Shown: positions 1 to 12,960 of the stretch, piece after piece
Layout of the letters: each line of letters opens with the position of its first letter
Numbering within the stretch: the first letter of the stretch is position 1
Source of the DNA: Paramecium pentaurelia
Taxonomy: Eukaryota > Ciliophora > Oligohymenophorea > Peniculida > Parameciidae
NCBI GenBank assembly: GCA_905183005.1
Contig: CAJJDO010000066.1
Coordinates: 62,001-126,000 of the forward strand
Reading direction: 5' to 3'
Length of the DNA stretch: 64,000 bases
Notes under the pieces: model-generated
What the model saw: only the letters and a program-made list of their open reading frames with translations
Told to the model about the DNA's origin: nothing
Database searches by the model: none
Position numbers and translations under genes: made by a program

Positions 1-240
1 GTTAAGAATTCTATTAAATCAAAACATCTTCAAAATTTGGCTTTTCATATGGAATAAATTAGATTGCCCTAATATTTCCAAATTAAAGATTTTTTTAAAA
101 GTGTCCTTAAGAAGTTAAATGAATTTCATAAAATTTATAAAAAATTTCGAATCTTCTCTTACCTTAGATTTCCTATTGTATCAAATATCTATTTAAATCA
201 TCTTTTACTAGTCTTCCATCTATATAATATTTTCTCTCTC
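1..240 (-). pseudogene. Duplicate fragment of the macro-domain gene (contig end)
   Basis: Bases 1-240 are identical to 1122-1361, which lie inside the macro-domain gene on the minus strand at 805-4445. A single N follows at 241. The simplest reading is that this is the tail of one contig whose last 1.1 kb or so overlaps the start of the next contig (242 onward) and was never merged. It is therefore most likely an assembly duplicate rather than a second gene copy. The part of this copy upstream of the window is not visible. Confidence 0.85.
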
Positions 241-241
241 N
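241..241. other. Single-N scaffold gap
   Basis: One N separates two contigs. The flanking sequence is duplicated (1-240 equals 1122-1361), so the true gap is probably an overlap of negative size. Confidence 0.9.
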
Positions 242-804
242 TCTTGTATCAATTATGAATAGCTTATAAAACCAATATATTTTATTTGAAATGATATTTT
301 ACTATAAATTTACATAATTTTAACGTCTAATGGTTAAAGAAATTAAGACCATTTTAATTTATTATGTTTGTAAAATAAAAGTGCTTACGATTCTTTTACA
401 CAATATTAAAATGAAATAAGTTTACATTTTCACCAAATTTTTTTTTTTTGAATGATTGATATGTTTATTAGTTATATACACTGATTAGTATAAGTAATTA
501 GATGTACTAAAATATCTAATATTCTTTGAGATCTTGCAATTTACCTATTTATTTTTTTTTAACAGAACTAACAACTTCAGAGGGTAATTATTGAAAGTAA
601 TTTATTCAAGTACTAAAAATTCGTTATTTTCAATTAAATTAACTAATTTAAAGGAAAAAAATGATTAATTATTGTAATATTAGATCTATTCAGTATTTAA
701 TCTAAATTTTTGATTAAACAAGAAATATTATAATTTAATATATGAAATTAGTTATTTATTTAGTTAATTTATTTTCTATATATTATCAATTTCATTCATT
801 TTAA

Positions 805-3800
805 TCAATTTTTATCTTATAAAGGTTCTCTTTTAGGTAATAGTAATTTGCGATTATTTGTAGGAGAACGAATTAAAAATATCTATTCTGATTATTTTTA
901 AGTAGTTTATTAAGTTGTAAAGTGGGTTTAAGATGTTTTTGTTTTTTTTACAGTTGAATTTTGCAATAATTCCAATAGTTTTTGTTTTGGAATATTTTCA
1001 TCATCATTTGAAGTATGTATCAATAATTAATCATATTTCACTTTTTTCTGTTAATTAATGTCATAGTGAATGCTTTAAGATCCATTTAACTAGGATGTTC
1101 CAATCATTTTCTCAATTTTAAGTTAAGAATTCTATTAAATCAAAACATCTTCAAAATTTGGCTTTTCATATGGAATAAATTAGATTGCCCTAATATTTCC
1201 AAATTAAAGATTTTTTTAAAAGTGTCCTTAAGAAGTTAAATGAATTTCATAAAATTTATAAAAAATTTCGAATCTTCTCTTACCTTAGATTTCCTATTGT
1301 ATCAAATATCTATTTAAATCATCTTTTACTAGTCTTCCATCTATATAATATTTTCTCTCTCCAAAGTTATCAATCGAAATTATACTTTGTTCAGAATTGT
1401 TGTGAGTTTTATCCCAAATTTTTTGTTAGTCTAAATCTATTCGATGTGTCCCAGGATATTTACTATAAGGATATAATATATTAAATTATTAATCTTGGCC
1501 TTTCTCGAATAAGCTATACATTTTACAAATTTTTCTATTAACTTCATAATCATCATAATCCTCATAGTGATCTTACTCGAACCACTACCATTATTATTTT
1601 AAATAATTTTCTGTCTTTTATTCTGGGTTATCAGATACAATTTGATTAAAATGATCGATTAATTTTTTACATCTTGAGTCATCGTTTTCAAGTATAAATA
1701 TTTATTTAACATCACAATCTTCTTGAAACAAATTATGTATAATTGCTTTTAAAAGTATTTAACTAGCCATACTCATATAAAAACCAAAAATTTCAACACT
1801 AATAATTGGAAAAGCAATTTATTTAATTTTTTTCTCCTTAGCCATTTAAAAAATATTACTAACCAATTACTCTATGATTTTTTAGTCACGAGCCAAAGTC
1901 TTTGCTTGCCTATAGGTAGGAGGATAAATATTAAAAATATGATCTACATGACATTAAGTATTAACTTTGTAATAAAACAAATCTCCAGGATTTAACTATG
2001 ATCTATTCTTCATTATTTCTTTGAAAAATTCATATATATGATTATCAGTCATTTTTAATAAATTTTTTACTTATTGATTTTGAAGACCAATATCTCCTAA
2101 TTCACATTTATCATTTAATATTTAATACACAATTGACTCACATTCTATTTGAGTTATATCACCCTTAACTATACTTATTTCTTTTCCATCAAATGTTAAT
2201 TTTTCAATAATTGCTTATTCAGGTGAAAAACTTACAATTTTTTGGAATTAAAAATAGCTACTAGTCTATTCTTCAATTAATGACAATTCTGGTTGTTTAC
2301 CAATTAACTTTTCAATTTCCTGTTAAGATAATTCTAAATTATTTATCTTAATATATGCATTCATTCTATTTTCTAACTCTGATAATCTTTTTAATAGATT
2401 CAATATTTCGTTTAAAAATCCTTATATGATAATCTTATTTTAACTGCTATTAGTAGCTTTTATAAATTCAATGCTTGTTCCTAACTTTAATTCAATATCT
2501 TTCATACAATATTTTGAGTATAAAAGGTTAAAAATTAATTTATTTTCAATTGTTAATTCTTACTCTATCCATTCATTTTTATATTATCCTTTTAATTTTT
2601 TTAAAAATTCCTTTATATCTTCCAGATGCTCATCTAATCCTAGAAAATATGCAACATGTTAGGGTGCTTAATGTACAAAAATATTATTATTTTATATTAA
2701 TTCTGGAGATTACAACTAAAAATATTTGAGACTATCTTCATAAAGCAAATTTTATCTTTTCACATTCAAATTAGCAATAAACTAGGTTTTTAAAATATCC
2801 TCTATTTTTAACTAATTAAAATTTCTTTTATCAAAAATGACTTAAAATATAATATTTTTGTCATCTACTTCATTAATAGTAACGTTAATCTAGTTTTCGA
2901 AATCAGCAAAGAGGCTTTGAAAAACCTGTTTAAATAATTTATTTTTATTTTAACACTTTTTTAATTAGTTTATTATTTAACTTTTAGCTTCTAATTTAAT
3001 AGGTTAATAGGAGTAAAAATTTAATTTATCAGCCAGTTATTTTTCTAGCTCTCTCCATTTTTTTTAATTAGTTTTTAATGCTATTTCTATAGTTTCTCCA
3101 TTTTGATGTACATTAAAACAAGACAAATATGGTTAAAAGTATTCCTAAAGATAGTTTTCCCAAATAACTTTTTGTTTTTATGAAATTATTATATTTTTGT
3201 AAGGCAAATAAATTTCTTCAATTTAAGTTTTAATTTTTTTGGCTTGATTTAAAAATTCAGTTGAAGTTTATTCTTTGAGTAAAAAAGTAGTTGAAGTAAT
3301 TTATATTTTTAATCTTGAGTCCTCCAAAGTTTGACAATTAGATATTTCAATATATATATCAGGATATTCTCTTTTGAGAAAGTTAATTTTTTATTTAATT
3401 TCCTCTTCATCATAAGGCAAATCATAAAATAGAATACTGTCAGTCACACTTTCTTTCTTTATCATTTACTTAGATTTAAGAAACTCATTCAATTTATTTT
3501 ATGATTCTTATATGCTTTTACCATTATATTCAATCAAACAATAAAGTTAATCATGTTTTAATAATAAATTAAAATCAGTTACTTTCCCTAATTAACAAAT
3601 TAACATATCTAATTTCAAAAGTATAATACCTTTGAATATAAACCCTAATTGCTTCTGTATTATATTATAGCCAACTTTATCATTTATGATTTTAAATTTA
3701 GCAAATGCTTCCGCACTAGATTAACACTCAATTTGCAAGATAATTGTATTTTCAAAATAATGACAAATAGTATCAAAAAAAAAACAATCTAATTCTGTTA

Positions 3801-4445
3801 CGTCAACTTACCTAGTTTAAGGAGAAGGTATTTGTAGATAACATCCTTCATAATTAACTTCAATATGACCTCCAATCTATGAAATGTATTCTTAAAAAGT
3901 TTGTAAAATATTAACACTGTATATGATCGTTTATATAAGAGATTAGAGATTATTTTCAGGTTAACCTTTAAATTTATAAATTCTCTATTGAAATAATTTA
4001 TCTTCTTCATTAATTGTTGTTTGATTAAATGCCATTTTTAATAATTAATATTGTTCCTTTTATTATTTCTATTGATTATCCCCGAGTCTATCAAGTAAAT
4101 TTACTACAATTTTAATATTGCCTTATCCATAATAATTTTATATAAATTTTTCTAACTATTCTTTGCAATTTTTATTAAGTTATTATCTTTTACTTAGTTC
4201 TATAATAATTTCAGTTCCTTAAGATTAAGGATTATTATAAAATTTTATGTCAGTCTATTATTCATCTAATCTTAACAAATATTATTACTTTTGAATTATG
4301 AAGATCCTTTCATTTCATTTTCAGATATGTAATAAGATTTAGTCATATTTTGATTTGATTTGTTATGGAATTATGATTAGTTTGTATTTAACCTTGGACT
4401 TTTTTCAATTTTAGGAAATTTTGTTTCTTATGTAGGATTTCTCAT
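805..4445 (-). CDS. Macro-domain and WWE-like protein A (paralogue of 9466-12960)
   Basis: About 1205 residues in the ciliate code after removing one 23-nt intron (4266-4288); the stop is TGA at 805-807. The start at 4445 was chosen because the N-terminus (MRNPTQETKFPKIEKSP) resembles that of the paralogue. A macro-domain-like segment begins near residue 755 (ISIVKGDITQIECESIV) and contains IKQIAFPIISVEIFGF near 866. It is followed near 944 by a WWE-like segment (WQWFEQ) and YPYSKYPGTHRIDL. Macro domains bind ADP-ribose and WWE domains bind poly/iso-ADP-ribose; the combination is typical of PARP-family proteins. No PARP catalytic domain is visible, and the usual VNAAN-type ligand loop is degenerate, so ADP-ribose binding is inference. 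The C-terminal 200 residues are polar and probably disordered. The long N-terminal part is unrecognised but alignable by eye to the paralogue. Confidence 0.7.
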
Positions 4446-5437
4446 TTTTAACGAATTTTTAAAATTAAAATTATTTAATTGATCATATACAATTTATAAA
4501 GGTAGATATTTTCAATTACATTTAATTCTATTTTATTTTATGAATACATATAATAATAAAATTTAACCATTTTAAACAGAATAATTAATATTAATCATCA
4601 TTTATATTTATAAATGCATAAGAAAGATTCTATTATCATGTAAATAATTTATATCTATTTTGGTATCAAAAATGATATTAATTCAAATATTAAAGTGTTT
4701 AATAACATACAGTATTATGCTGAATAAATGTTTGTAATGTGTGGTTTAATTTGCAAATTATTGTTATGAATTATTCAACATTAGTTATAATCTAAATAAA
4801 TTGTTAAAAATTTCTATTTAAATAGACAGCAAAATTGTTAAAAGAATCATAATGCTACTACCTTATTAGTATTTTAATCCAAAAAGATTTATTATAACCT
4901 TATGACAATTTCAAACTCCAAATAATCTTATTATTTTTTATATAATTTATTTTTTGTTTTAATTGGAAAAAGTCCTCTAAGATAATTAACTTTTGTTCAA
5001 AAATTGTCTCCTATTTTTAAGTTCATCTCAGCCAACTAATGAGATAAAAGTTTAAAGAATCTTTATTCATAAATTATGAGATCTAAATCAGATGAATTTT
5101 ATAACAATTTTTGAATTTTGCAAAATAATTATTTTATTATTATTATATTCTTTTTAATGGAACTTTAATAAATTAAGTTGAATAAGAAGAGTAGATTAAA
5201 GTAGATTGTTGAAATACTCTTAAAAAAAATAATGAAATTTATAATTATTACTATAAATAAGACTAATTTCTATTTGGAGAAAAAGATAATTCATGTATAA
5301 TGAATAAATATATCTATTATTGAAGAATTAAAGTATTATAATTTAAATTTAAGGATTACTTTGTGTTTCTGGGTATGCTGATTAAGGTTTTATGAATTAA
5401 TTAAATATATAAAAAAATTTAAATCTTTTTTAATATT
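4446..5437. other. Intergenic, no gene seen
   Basis: About 990 bp of AT-rich sequence between two divergent genes (macro-domain protein A on minus, RPS21 on plus). It should carry both promoters. I see no supported ORF, RNA gene or repeat family in it beyond short A/T runs. Confidence 0.5.
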
Positions 5438-5741
5438 ATGGCTCACAGAATTCAAGAAAATGCAGGAATGATCAATGATGAAAAATAGGTTGTTGATATT
5501 TATGTTCCAAGAAAGTGCTAATATACTAATATGATTCTTAATAGCAGTGATTACTCAAGTGTATAAATTAATGTTGGATAAGTAATGATTGTTAATAACA
5601 ATTAAGGTTGATGAGAATGGAGTTTACAATAAAAAGAATAGCACAGTGATCTTGGCTGGATATTTGAGATAAAAGGGATAAAGTGCTTCTGCTTTAGAGG
5701 CAATTCTTAGACAAAGAGGAGTATTACCATTCACATAATGA
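5438..5741 (+). CDS. RPS21: 40S ribosomal protein eS21
   Basis: A 92-residue protein encoded in two exons with a 25-nt intron (5582-5606, ending AAG). The conserved eS21 core is clear: VVDIYVPRKCQYTNMILNS followed by SVQINVGQ, and the total length matches the family (about 80-95 residues). The protein sits on the small-subunit head/platform region and acts in 18S maturation. The ATG at 5438 starts MAHRIQENAGMIND and there is no alternative start. The stop is TGA at 5739. The next gene converges from the other strand with 44 bp between stops. Confidence 0.93.
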
Positions 5742-5785
5742 GACATATATGATTTATGAATATATAGTACATTAATAGATTATAT

Positions 5786-7700
5786 TCACAGATTGCAAAT
5801 GCTATTTCTATAATATTAACAAATCTGTTCTGCAAGAATGACGAGATTAGCAGGCACTTTTTCTTCTTGCATAACTTATTTGATTAATTAAACAAATAAA
5901 TTAAAGGTTTGCTCAGTGATTTTGAGTGGATAATGGATAACCCTCAAGTCATTAGATTTATAGATTTAAGAGTTTTTGAAAATGAAAGCAATAATTTTCT
6001 TTATATGAGACTTGATTTGATAATCGGCATTTCTGAAATGATCACTATATACTTCGTTATCTTGGAGATTGATTTAAATTTTGAATTGAACTGAATCTAT
6101 GACATTTTAACCTATTACACTCTCAATAGTGCATTGATTCATAATAGTGTATCTAAGTTGAAACCATGTGTCTGCATAATCTTATAGAATAAGTCTATCG
6201 AGAGTATAGCTTTTAATAAGATGAAAGAAATTGTCTCTAAAAGCATCAATCCATTCATGTTAAATAATACAATGTCTATGCAAAGTCTTGAGATCAATTT
6301 TGGTTAGCAATGGTTGATGTTAATGAGTGACATATTTCAGAAGGAAGTGAGCATGTCTTAACAACGCAGCTATATTAGGGAAATTTCTGAATCTGGGATC
6401 CTTTTAAAGAAGTACTTCATATTTCTTAACTTAAACTTTGAATAGAGTAGAAGATTGAAAATAGAAATCAAGTAAACAATCTTAATTTACTATACAACTT
6501 CTATATCCATCCATTCTTTGAGTAATTAATTCTATTTAATCTTCTTTCAATCCTATATCTTTCATTGATTCCACAAGATAAGATTTGAATAATGTGAAAT
6601 GTACATTTGTTAGATTCATTTATTTATGTGATTTCCTTAGGTAATTCAAAACATAATCAACACTACAATCCCATCCCATCATTTGATGAACTATCCTACC
6701 TAATTTTTTAGCTTATTCATCCATTCTAATTCCAATGAAATATTCACATAAAGTTTAATCTTCTTGAATCTTTTAATATGTCTAATCTGCTAAATTCACT
6801 ATAGATTCTGGTGTTTCTTCAGTATTATTTTCTGTCTTCTTATTGAATATTTGAGCAAAAGTTTGTTCAGTTGTTATAATACAATATTTATATTATTCTA
6901 TTAGTGCACTGAATTCAAAAATCAACTCTGGTGGACCCTTATTACATTTAATGAAACTACTCTTAAATTTAAATTTATTAATTACTATGAGATAACTCTT
7001 GAACTGGTTATATTATTCATTGGTGATTTACAAAGGAATATGTTTCTATTTAAGATTTTCTATGTTAAAGAATACAGGTTTCCCCATTATATACTCTAGG
7101 AATGTAGCAAATTTCAATTCATACATTTAAGGATCATCAATTTCTTTATAAATTATTTGATTGATTACTCTAAATTATTGGATGATGTTAAGAATGTTAA
7201 TGAAACATTCTAGCTATTCCTCTTATAGTCTCTTCTCCTCCTATTTTAGTCAAAAATATCCCATCATCTTCCTCTTAGGGTAATTTTATACAAAAAGCAC
7301 TTTTGGATGTGATTGGAGATAATTTTATTTATTTTTAACAATTTGTTGACTTTCGAGTTATTGATAATGGCATTTAAACCTTACATCTTGGAGTAGTTGA
7401 TTGATTTATTGGACATTGTTGAGGTACAATATTTTTAGTCATACTCAAAACAAAATGTTCTTTCATCTTCTAAAGTTCTGGAATCACAGGTTCAAGTTTA
7501 GGAAGTGTTGGAGATTTTTTGATAATTTCAGTATGCTATCTACGAATTTTTGCTTATCTTGGTTCTTAAAGTGCATGAACGTAATCAGCAAATGATTAGA
7601 TTGGTTTAACTCTTCCTTTGTCTAAATGGTCATCCGATTATGTCAAGAAATCGTATTACCTAGATGAAAATGGACAGTTCTGCTAAAACTATTGATTCAT
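5786..7700 (-). CDS. Four-unit tandem truncated-hemoglobin-like protein
   Basis: About 625 residues after removing one 37-nt intron (7170-7206). The first 140 residues are polar and low-complexity. Then come four units of roughly 115 residues that look like truncated (2-on-2) hemoglobins. The first opens with IFLTKIGGEETIRGIAR, the typical GG-containing start of group I globins. Each unit carries an F-helix-like block with a candidate proximal histidine: LKQKHIPLQI (H about 208), LRKSHKQMNL (346), LKTLHRHCII (462), LRVIHYPLKI (577). The spacing of the last three is about 115, the size of one truncated globin. Unit 2 also has DQTLCEYFIGIRMDEQ, like the CD/E region. Unit 1 is short in the CD/E region, perhaps an intron-model error. 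Truncated globins bind heme and O2/NO; heme binding by each unit here is inference. It starts 28 bp after the stop of the kinase gene on the same strand. A long plus-strand ORF antisense to it is treated as a shadow. Confidence 0.72.
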
Positions 7701-7728
7701 AATAATTATTAATAACTTTATCAAATAG

Positions 7729-9289
7729 TCATTACTTTATCTAATCAGCAAATCTATCCCTTAAAAGGATCATGAATTCTTAATAATCAATCTATATATA
7801 ATTTCAATATTAATACCTCCCCATCCTTATTTAAATCAGCTTATTTAATCAATTCTTCAATATCTATATCTCTTATAGATATAGTATCAGTATGAAAAAT
7901 ATCCATTAATTCGTTTTTAGATATTCTTCCACTATTATCTTAATCTATCCTTCTAAATTATTCTTCAATAAATCTCTCATTCTAAAATTATGGACACACT
8001 AAAAATGCTGCTATAAATTCACTGTAATCTACTTATCCACTTTAATCTATATCCATTGACTTAAATAATTGAGTAACAAAATTCTTATCCATATTTTTAT
8101 GTTTCATATTTTTAAATCCTGTCAATCCTTCAATCATTTCATCTAATGAAATCATACCATTCCCATCTTTATCCATAGAAACAAATAATTATCTTAATGA
8201 TGTTACTTCATTCTCAGGTATAAATGTTGCTAAATATAATAACATTGTTTTCTTCATCTATTATGCATTAATCATTTTCTCTAAACCCTTTATTGCATCA
8301 TCATGTAATTTCAAATTCATTAATTCATGACTAACCTATTACTATACCCAAGGATGATTATAAGCTTATTTTGCACTAAATCTTTTCTTAGGTTCCATCA
8401 CTAACAATTTCTAAATCAAATCCCTAACCTCTCCTCAATATTTATACAATTACCTCTTCACTTGCTCCCTTAAATCCAGCTTTTGAAAATGTAAATATAC
8501 CTTTCTATATATTCTTTATAGTCTCTTAAGGATTTCTACCTGGGAATGGTGGTTATCCACACATCATTACATATAATATCACACCCAATGACCAATAATC
8601 AACTTCATATGAATATTATCCTTTAATAATTTCTGGAGCTATATAAAATAAACTCCCATTTGGTTAAGTCATAATTTCATCCTCTCTGAAAAATCTTGCT
8701 AATCCAAAATCAATCAATTTTATTGAAGACTCATCATTCTTATTTTTTAATAAGAAATTCTCAGGCTTTAAATCTCTATGAACTATTTTATGTTCATGTA
8801 GATATGCTACTGCTGTAAATATTTATCTCATTATCTTAGCTGCTTGCATCTCAGTCAAATGTTGAGTCTTTGTTATATAGTAAAATAATTCACCACCCTC
8901 ACACATTCTATCATAAATATTATCTTTACTCTGTTACTAAATAAACTGTCTTCTCAGTTTCATATACCTCATACATTTTTAAAATATTTGGATGATCCTC
9001 TACTCAAATTTAAATATTACAATCTTTCTAAGAATAGATAATTCATTCTTAAAACTTTCCTTATCCACTACACGATCTTTTGCAATTGCTTTAATTGCTC
9101 TTTTAATACCTAATGAGTATACATTTTATACCTGTTGATTTTTATTCAGTTTCAAACACTACACCAAAACCACCTGCTCCTATTTCCTTTATAAATTTAT
9201 AATCCTTCTTTATATTTGCTATTAATGTACAATATTTATAAATTACTTTTTATGCTTGAATTTATGAAATGAGCCTTCTTTATTTTCAT
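7729..9289 (-). CDS. Calcium-dependent protein kinase (CDPK)
   Basis: About 471 residues from seven exons; introns at roughly 28, 22, 23, 22, 25 and 25 nt were placed by restoring kinase and EF-hand motifs. Protein kinase domain at about 24-276: glycine loop GAGGFG near 28, lysine in RAIKAIAKD near 51, catalytic HRDLKPEN near 140, DFG near 163, GSLFYIAPEI. A junction helix follows, then four EF-hands near 334 (DKDGNGMISLDE), 374 (DIDQSGQVDYSE), 410 (DQDNSGRISKNE) and 446 (DLNKDGEIDYQE), all with acidic residues at ligand positions. This is the classic alveolate/plant CDPK layout: calcium binding to the EF-hands releases the kinase. No N-terminal myristoylation motif (the start is MKIKK). The stop at 7729 leaves 28 bp to the globin-like gene; upstream, 176 bp separate it from the divergent macro-domain gene. 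Confidence 0.93.
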
Positions 9290-9465
9290 TTATTAATCAA
9301 TTTAAGAGTCCATTATTATATAAAATATTAAATATACAATTATAAAATTTACAACCTATTATAAAATCTAATTCTATAAACTTGTTTTGATCATTGAATC
9401 ATATTTTACAAGTTCAAATAGATAATATTGTTATAAGGTACATAAATAATATTTTTAAATAAAAA

Positions 9466-12400
9466 ATGAATTTTAGAGAAACCTAAAAAAAATTATATCC
9501 TTATAAAAGACCATCTATTAACAAAAAACTTCTTTAAGGCATTTAGTAACAAGATGGCTCATAATATTCGGAAACTTTTTTAAAAAATTTTGACTCTATA
9601 AAATAGTAGAATATAAAAATAAGTGTTAAAAAAAATTGCCCAGAAGATAAAGAATAACAAAAAGGATATGAAATTTCTGTAAAAATAGCAAAAGAGAATT
9701 CATTTGATGAAGCATATTAAGAGAAATTAATCTAATTTATTAAGAAATTTTTTTTTAATGGCCAATTCTAATTAACACTATCTTACCCTCATATAATGGG
9801 AGAAAACTAAAAAAATGATTTATCAAAAGAATTTAAAGATCTATAATTTTAGATGAAAGAAATAGTATTTGATGAATCCGATTATTTATTTTATTAAAAA
9901 ATTTACCAATTCAAAGGTTAAGAAAAGTTTGGAATATCTGCTGATTTGTAAATGCTAATATTTGATAAATTTATATTTTAAGATTTGGAATCTAAGGCTA
10001 GAAAAGAAGGGTATCATTTTGAATGCAATTATAAAGAATTTTAATGTTCCATCCCAACTCCTAATTATACATTACATGATATAAAGAAACAAATGCAATT
10101 CTTCGTTAATAATGTCTACAATACTTTAAATAAATATGATATCATTGAAATTGATACTAAAACAAAGTAGGAATCCTAAATAATCTATAAATTGGTGTAA
10201 AAATATCAAAAAGAAATGAAAAAGTAAATGAATACAGAAATATTTCCTGTGATCATTAATCTTAATAATTTATAATAAAAACCTGAAAAATAATTAGATG
10301 GTGATTTTATAAAAAACATCATTTAAAAATTAAAGTTTGATAAACTCTATTTAGTTTTGGAGAAAAATGAGAAAGATTTAGATGTAATTTAGTAAGAATT
10401 TATGAAATTTATGAATAGTAGTAATAACATTTTTTATGATAGTTATAATTATTATGTTTAATTTAAAGAACCTTAGGAAGATGAATTTTTTAATTAACAA
10501 TTTGAAAATTTGTAAAAAGAGTTTAATAATATAAGTATCTATGTATCCCTCCCAAAATAAATTAATTATAATGAATATGAAGTTTAAATTTTATGTGAAA
10601 CTTGGCAAGAAATTTTGAATAATCCTTCTAAATTTAAATAAGACTGTAATTATATCATAAAAAAGTTATAACATATTTATACACCATATATTCAAATAAG
10701 AATGAAGGATTAATAAAAAATATTAATTTGGAAGGAATATTTGCAGAGCTAGCTTGATAAATAATTGATTTAATATATCACTGATGGTATTAAGAGTTCG
10801 AATCGTAACGAAAATTAAAATGATTTTATTATTAGAATATCAACAATTCTTCCTTAATACGAAGAAGAATAGAGAAGAATAAAATAACAATTAGAAAATT
10901 TTCAATTATCGATTGTTGATGTCTATAATGATAATGTATAACTATAAAAATTCATTGCTGAAAATATTGATAAAGATGAATTTGAAAATATTTTAAACAA
11001 CTTCCAACAGCAAGAAAATGCAAAAATAGCCTAAATTAAATTATTCGCTCTTTAGGGATAGAAATTTCAATTCAAAGTTATTCATTATAATAAATATTCT
11101 AGAAATGATATAGAAGATGTGATAAAAAGTTAATTCATTAACGATCTAAAATAATAAGAAATTAAATTTCCTTTTATCTCATTTCTTAAGTATCAAAAGT
11201 TAGAAATTCCAAAACAAATTACAGATAAAGATATTTTATCAGTTATCCCTAAGGATAATAAATAAAATGTAATTATTATAGGGAAAAACTAAGATATATT
11301 GAAATTTCAAGATATTATTAAAGAAATTGAAAAAAAATATTAGGATAATAGAATGAAAATTCAACTTTTTATCAAGCAAAAATCACTTTCAGATGAGATA
11401 CTCAAGATATTGAAATAGCAAGACTTTTGTTATGTTTCATATGATTAAAGAAAATATATATAAACTATTGAATTTTTGAAGCAAGACTTTGACATTATCT
11501 ATAACCTTTTAAAAAATTTAGAACAATCTTATGAGACTTGTAAGGTGCTTATTCTGGATGTTAATGATTAAAAGAAAATTGAAAAGATAAATCTAAAAGA
11601 AATTGAAAAAAAAGAATAAGTAATTATTGATATTTAAAGTGTCTCTATAATAAATCCACTGAAAGCAGAAGGATTTCTTCTAAATATAGGATATAATAAA
11701 AAAATAAAATTTATAAAAGGGAATATATCTTAAATCTAATGTTAAGCTATTGTTTTAGAATTTTTGAAAAATGTCGATTTTAGTGAAGAAAGACTTTAAA
11801 ATGATTAAATCAAAAATATAATAAACTTCATATAAGGGGAAAATAATAAAAAAGAATTATTATAAGAATGGAAGTTTTAAATCTAAGAATAAGATATAAT
11901 AGATATTCATTGTTAAAAATTGAAAAATCATAAAAATTTAATAGATTATTTATTTTAAATTTATCCAAAATTTAATAGGCAAGCTGCGAGTTTGGAAAAT
12001 AATTTATTGCATATTAAATCTCTAATTACAAAAGTATTTTAAAAAAGCAAAGAACACAATATAACATAAATTGCATTTCCACTCATTGGAGTTGGATTAT
12101 TTGGTTATAACTTAAAAGAAATTTAATAAGTTTTAATTTAAGAAATAATCTCTTAATTGTCATATTAAAATTGTTAAATATCATAAGTGTTTGTATAGAA
12201 GACAACAGATTTGAACATGATTTTAATATATAATGATTTTATATTAATAATAGTTATTTAGAATGAATAGGATTATAGATAAGTTTAAGAATATTGTAAA
12301 ATTATTTCAAATAACACAAATTTGAATTAGAGTAATTATAATTAATAAAGTTTTATTACATAGGTTGCTAGTTGTTAAATAGAAATAGATGGTGATTTAA

Positions 12401-12960
12401 TTGATATTGAAGATTCTTATGTAATTGAGCAAATTAGCTATCAATATTAACTATTAAAATAGGGTTAATAAATTGAACCTTTTACTATTACACACCCTTA
12501 TTCAAAATATCCATTCACTCATTCAATTGATTTGAAAAATAATAAAATGATACAAGAAAAAAACAATACTTAGTAGAAAATTGAGTTTATAGATTTATTT
12601 AAACAAAGAATATACTTTATTGATTAACAATAAGTATCTGAAAGTCTAAATTAATATTTATTATTAAAGCATGAATAAAATAAGCTAAATGAATTTAAAA
12701 TATATTATGCATAAGATGAAGTGAAAGTAATTAATTCTTAATTTTACATAAAAACCAATTTTTTTGAAAATTTTTAAAAAGTTTTTATTAAATATAAGAA
12801 AGATTAATTTAAATAGGAAATTCTAATTAATTTTGAACAATTTGAATAATAAGGTGAAGAAACAGATAATAATGACTTAAAATGGTAACTTGAGATATTG
12901 TCTGACAATATATAAAAAATTAAGAGAGCCATAGATTCAATTAATTAAAGAAGGATATGA
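9466..12960 (+). CDS. Macro-domain and WWE-like protein B (paralogue of 805-4445)
   Basis: A single exon of 1164 residues from ATG 9466 to TGA 12958 with no in-frame TGA. Layout as in paralogue A: unrecognised N-terminal 740 residues, macro-domain-like segment from about 746 (KFIKGNISQIQCQAIV) with ITQIAFPLIGVGLFGY near 866, and HPYSKYPFTHSIDLKN near 1005, which matches YPYSKYPGTHRIDL of protein A. The tryptophan-rich part of the WWE segment in A is not retained here. The C-terminus ends in a lysine/arginine-rich helix. Probable role in recognising ADP-ribosylated targets, by inference only. No catalytic ADP-ribosyltransferase domain is visible. The 3' 710 bp (12251-12960) are repeated exactly at 13281-13990 behind the N gap. 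Confidence 0.72.

Noticed and set aside
5757..6580. Long plus-strand frame opposite the globin-like gene (one TGA at 6092).
   Set aside because: The minus strand is free of TGA over a longer distance, gives four globin-like units with aligned histidines and needs only one intron. The plus frame has an internal TGA and no family signature.
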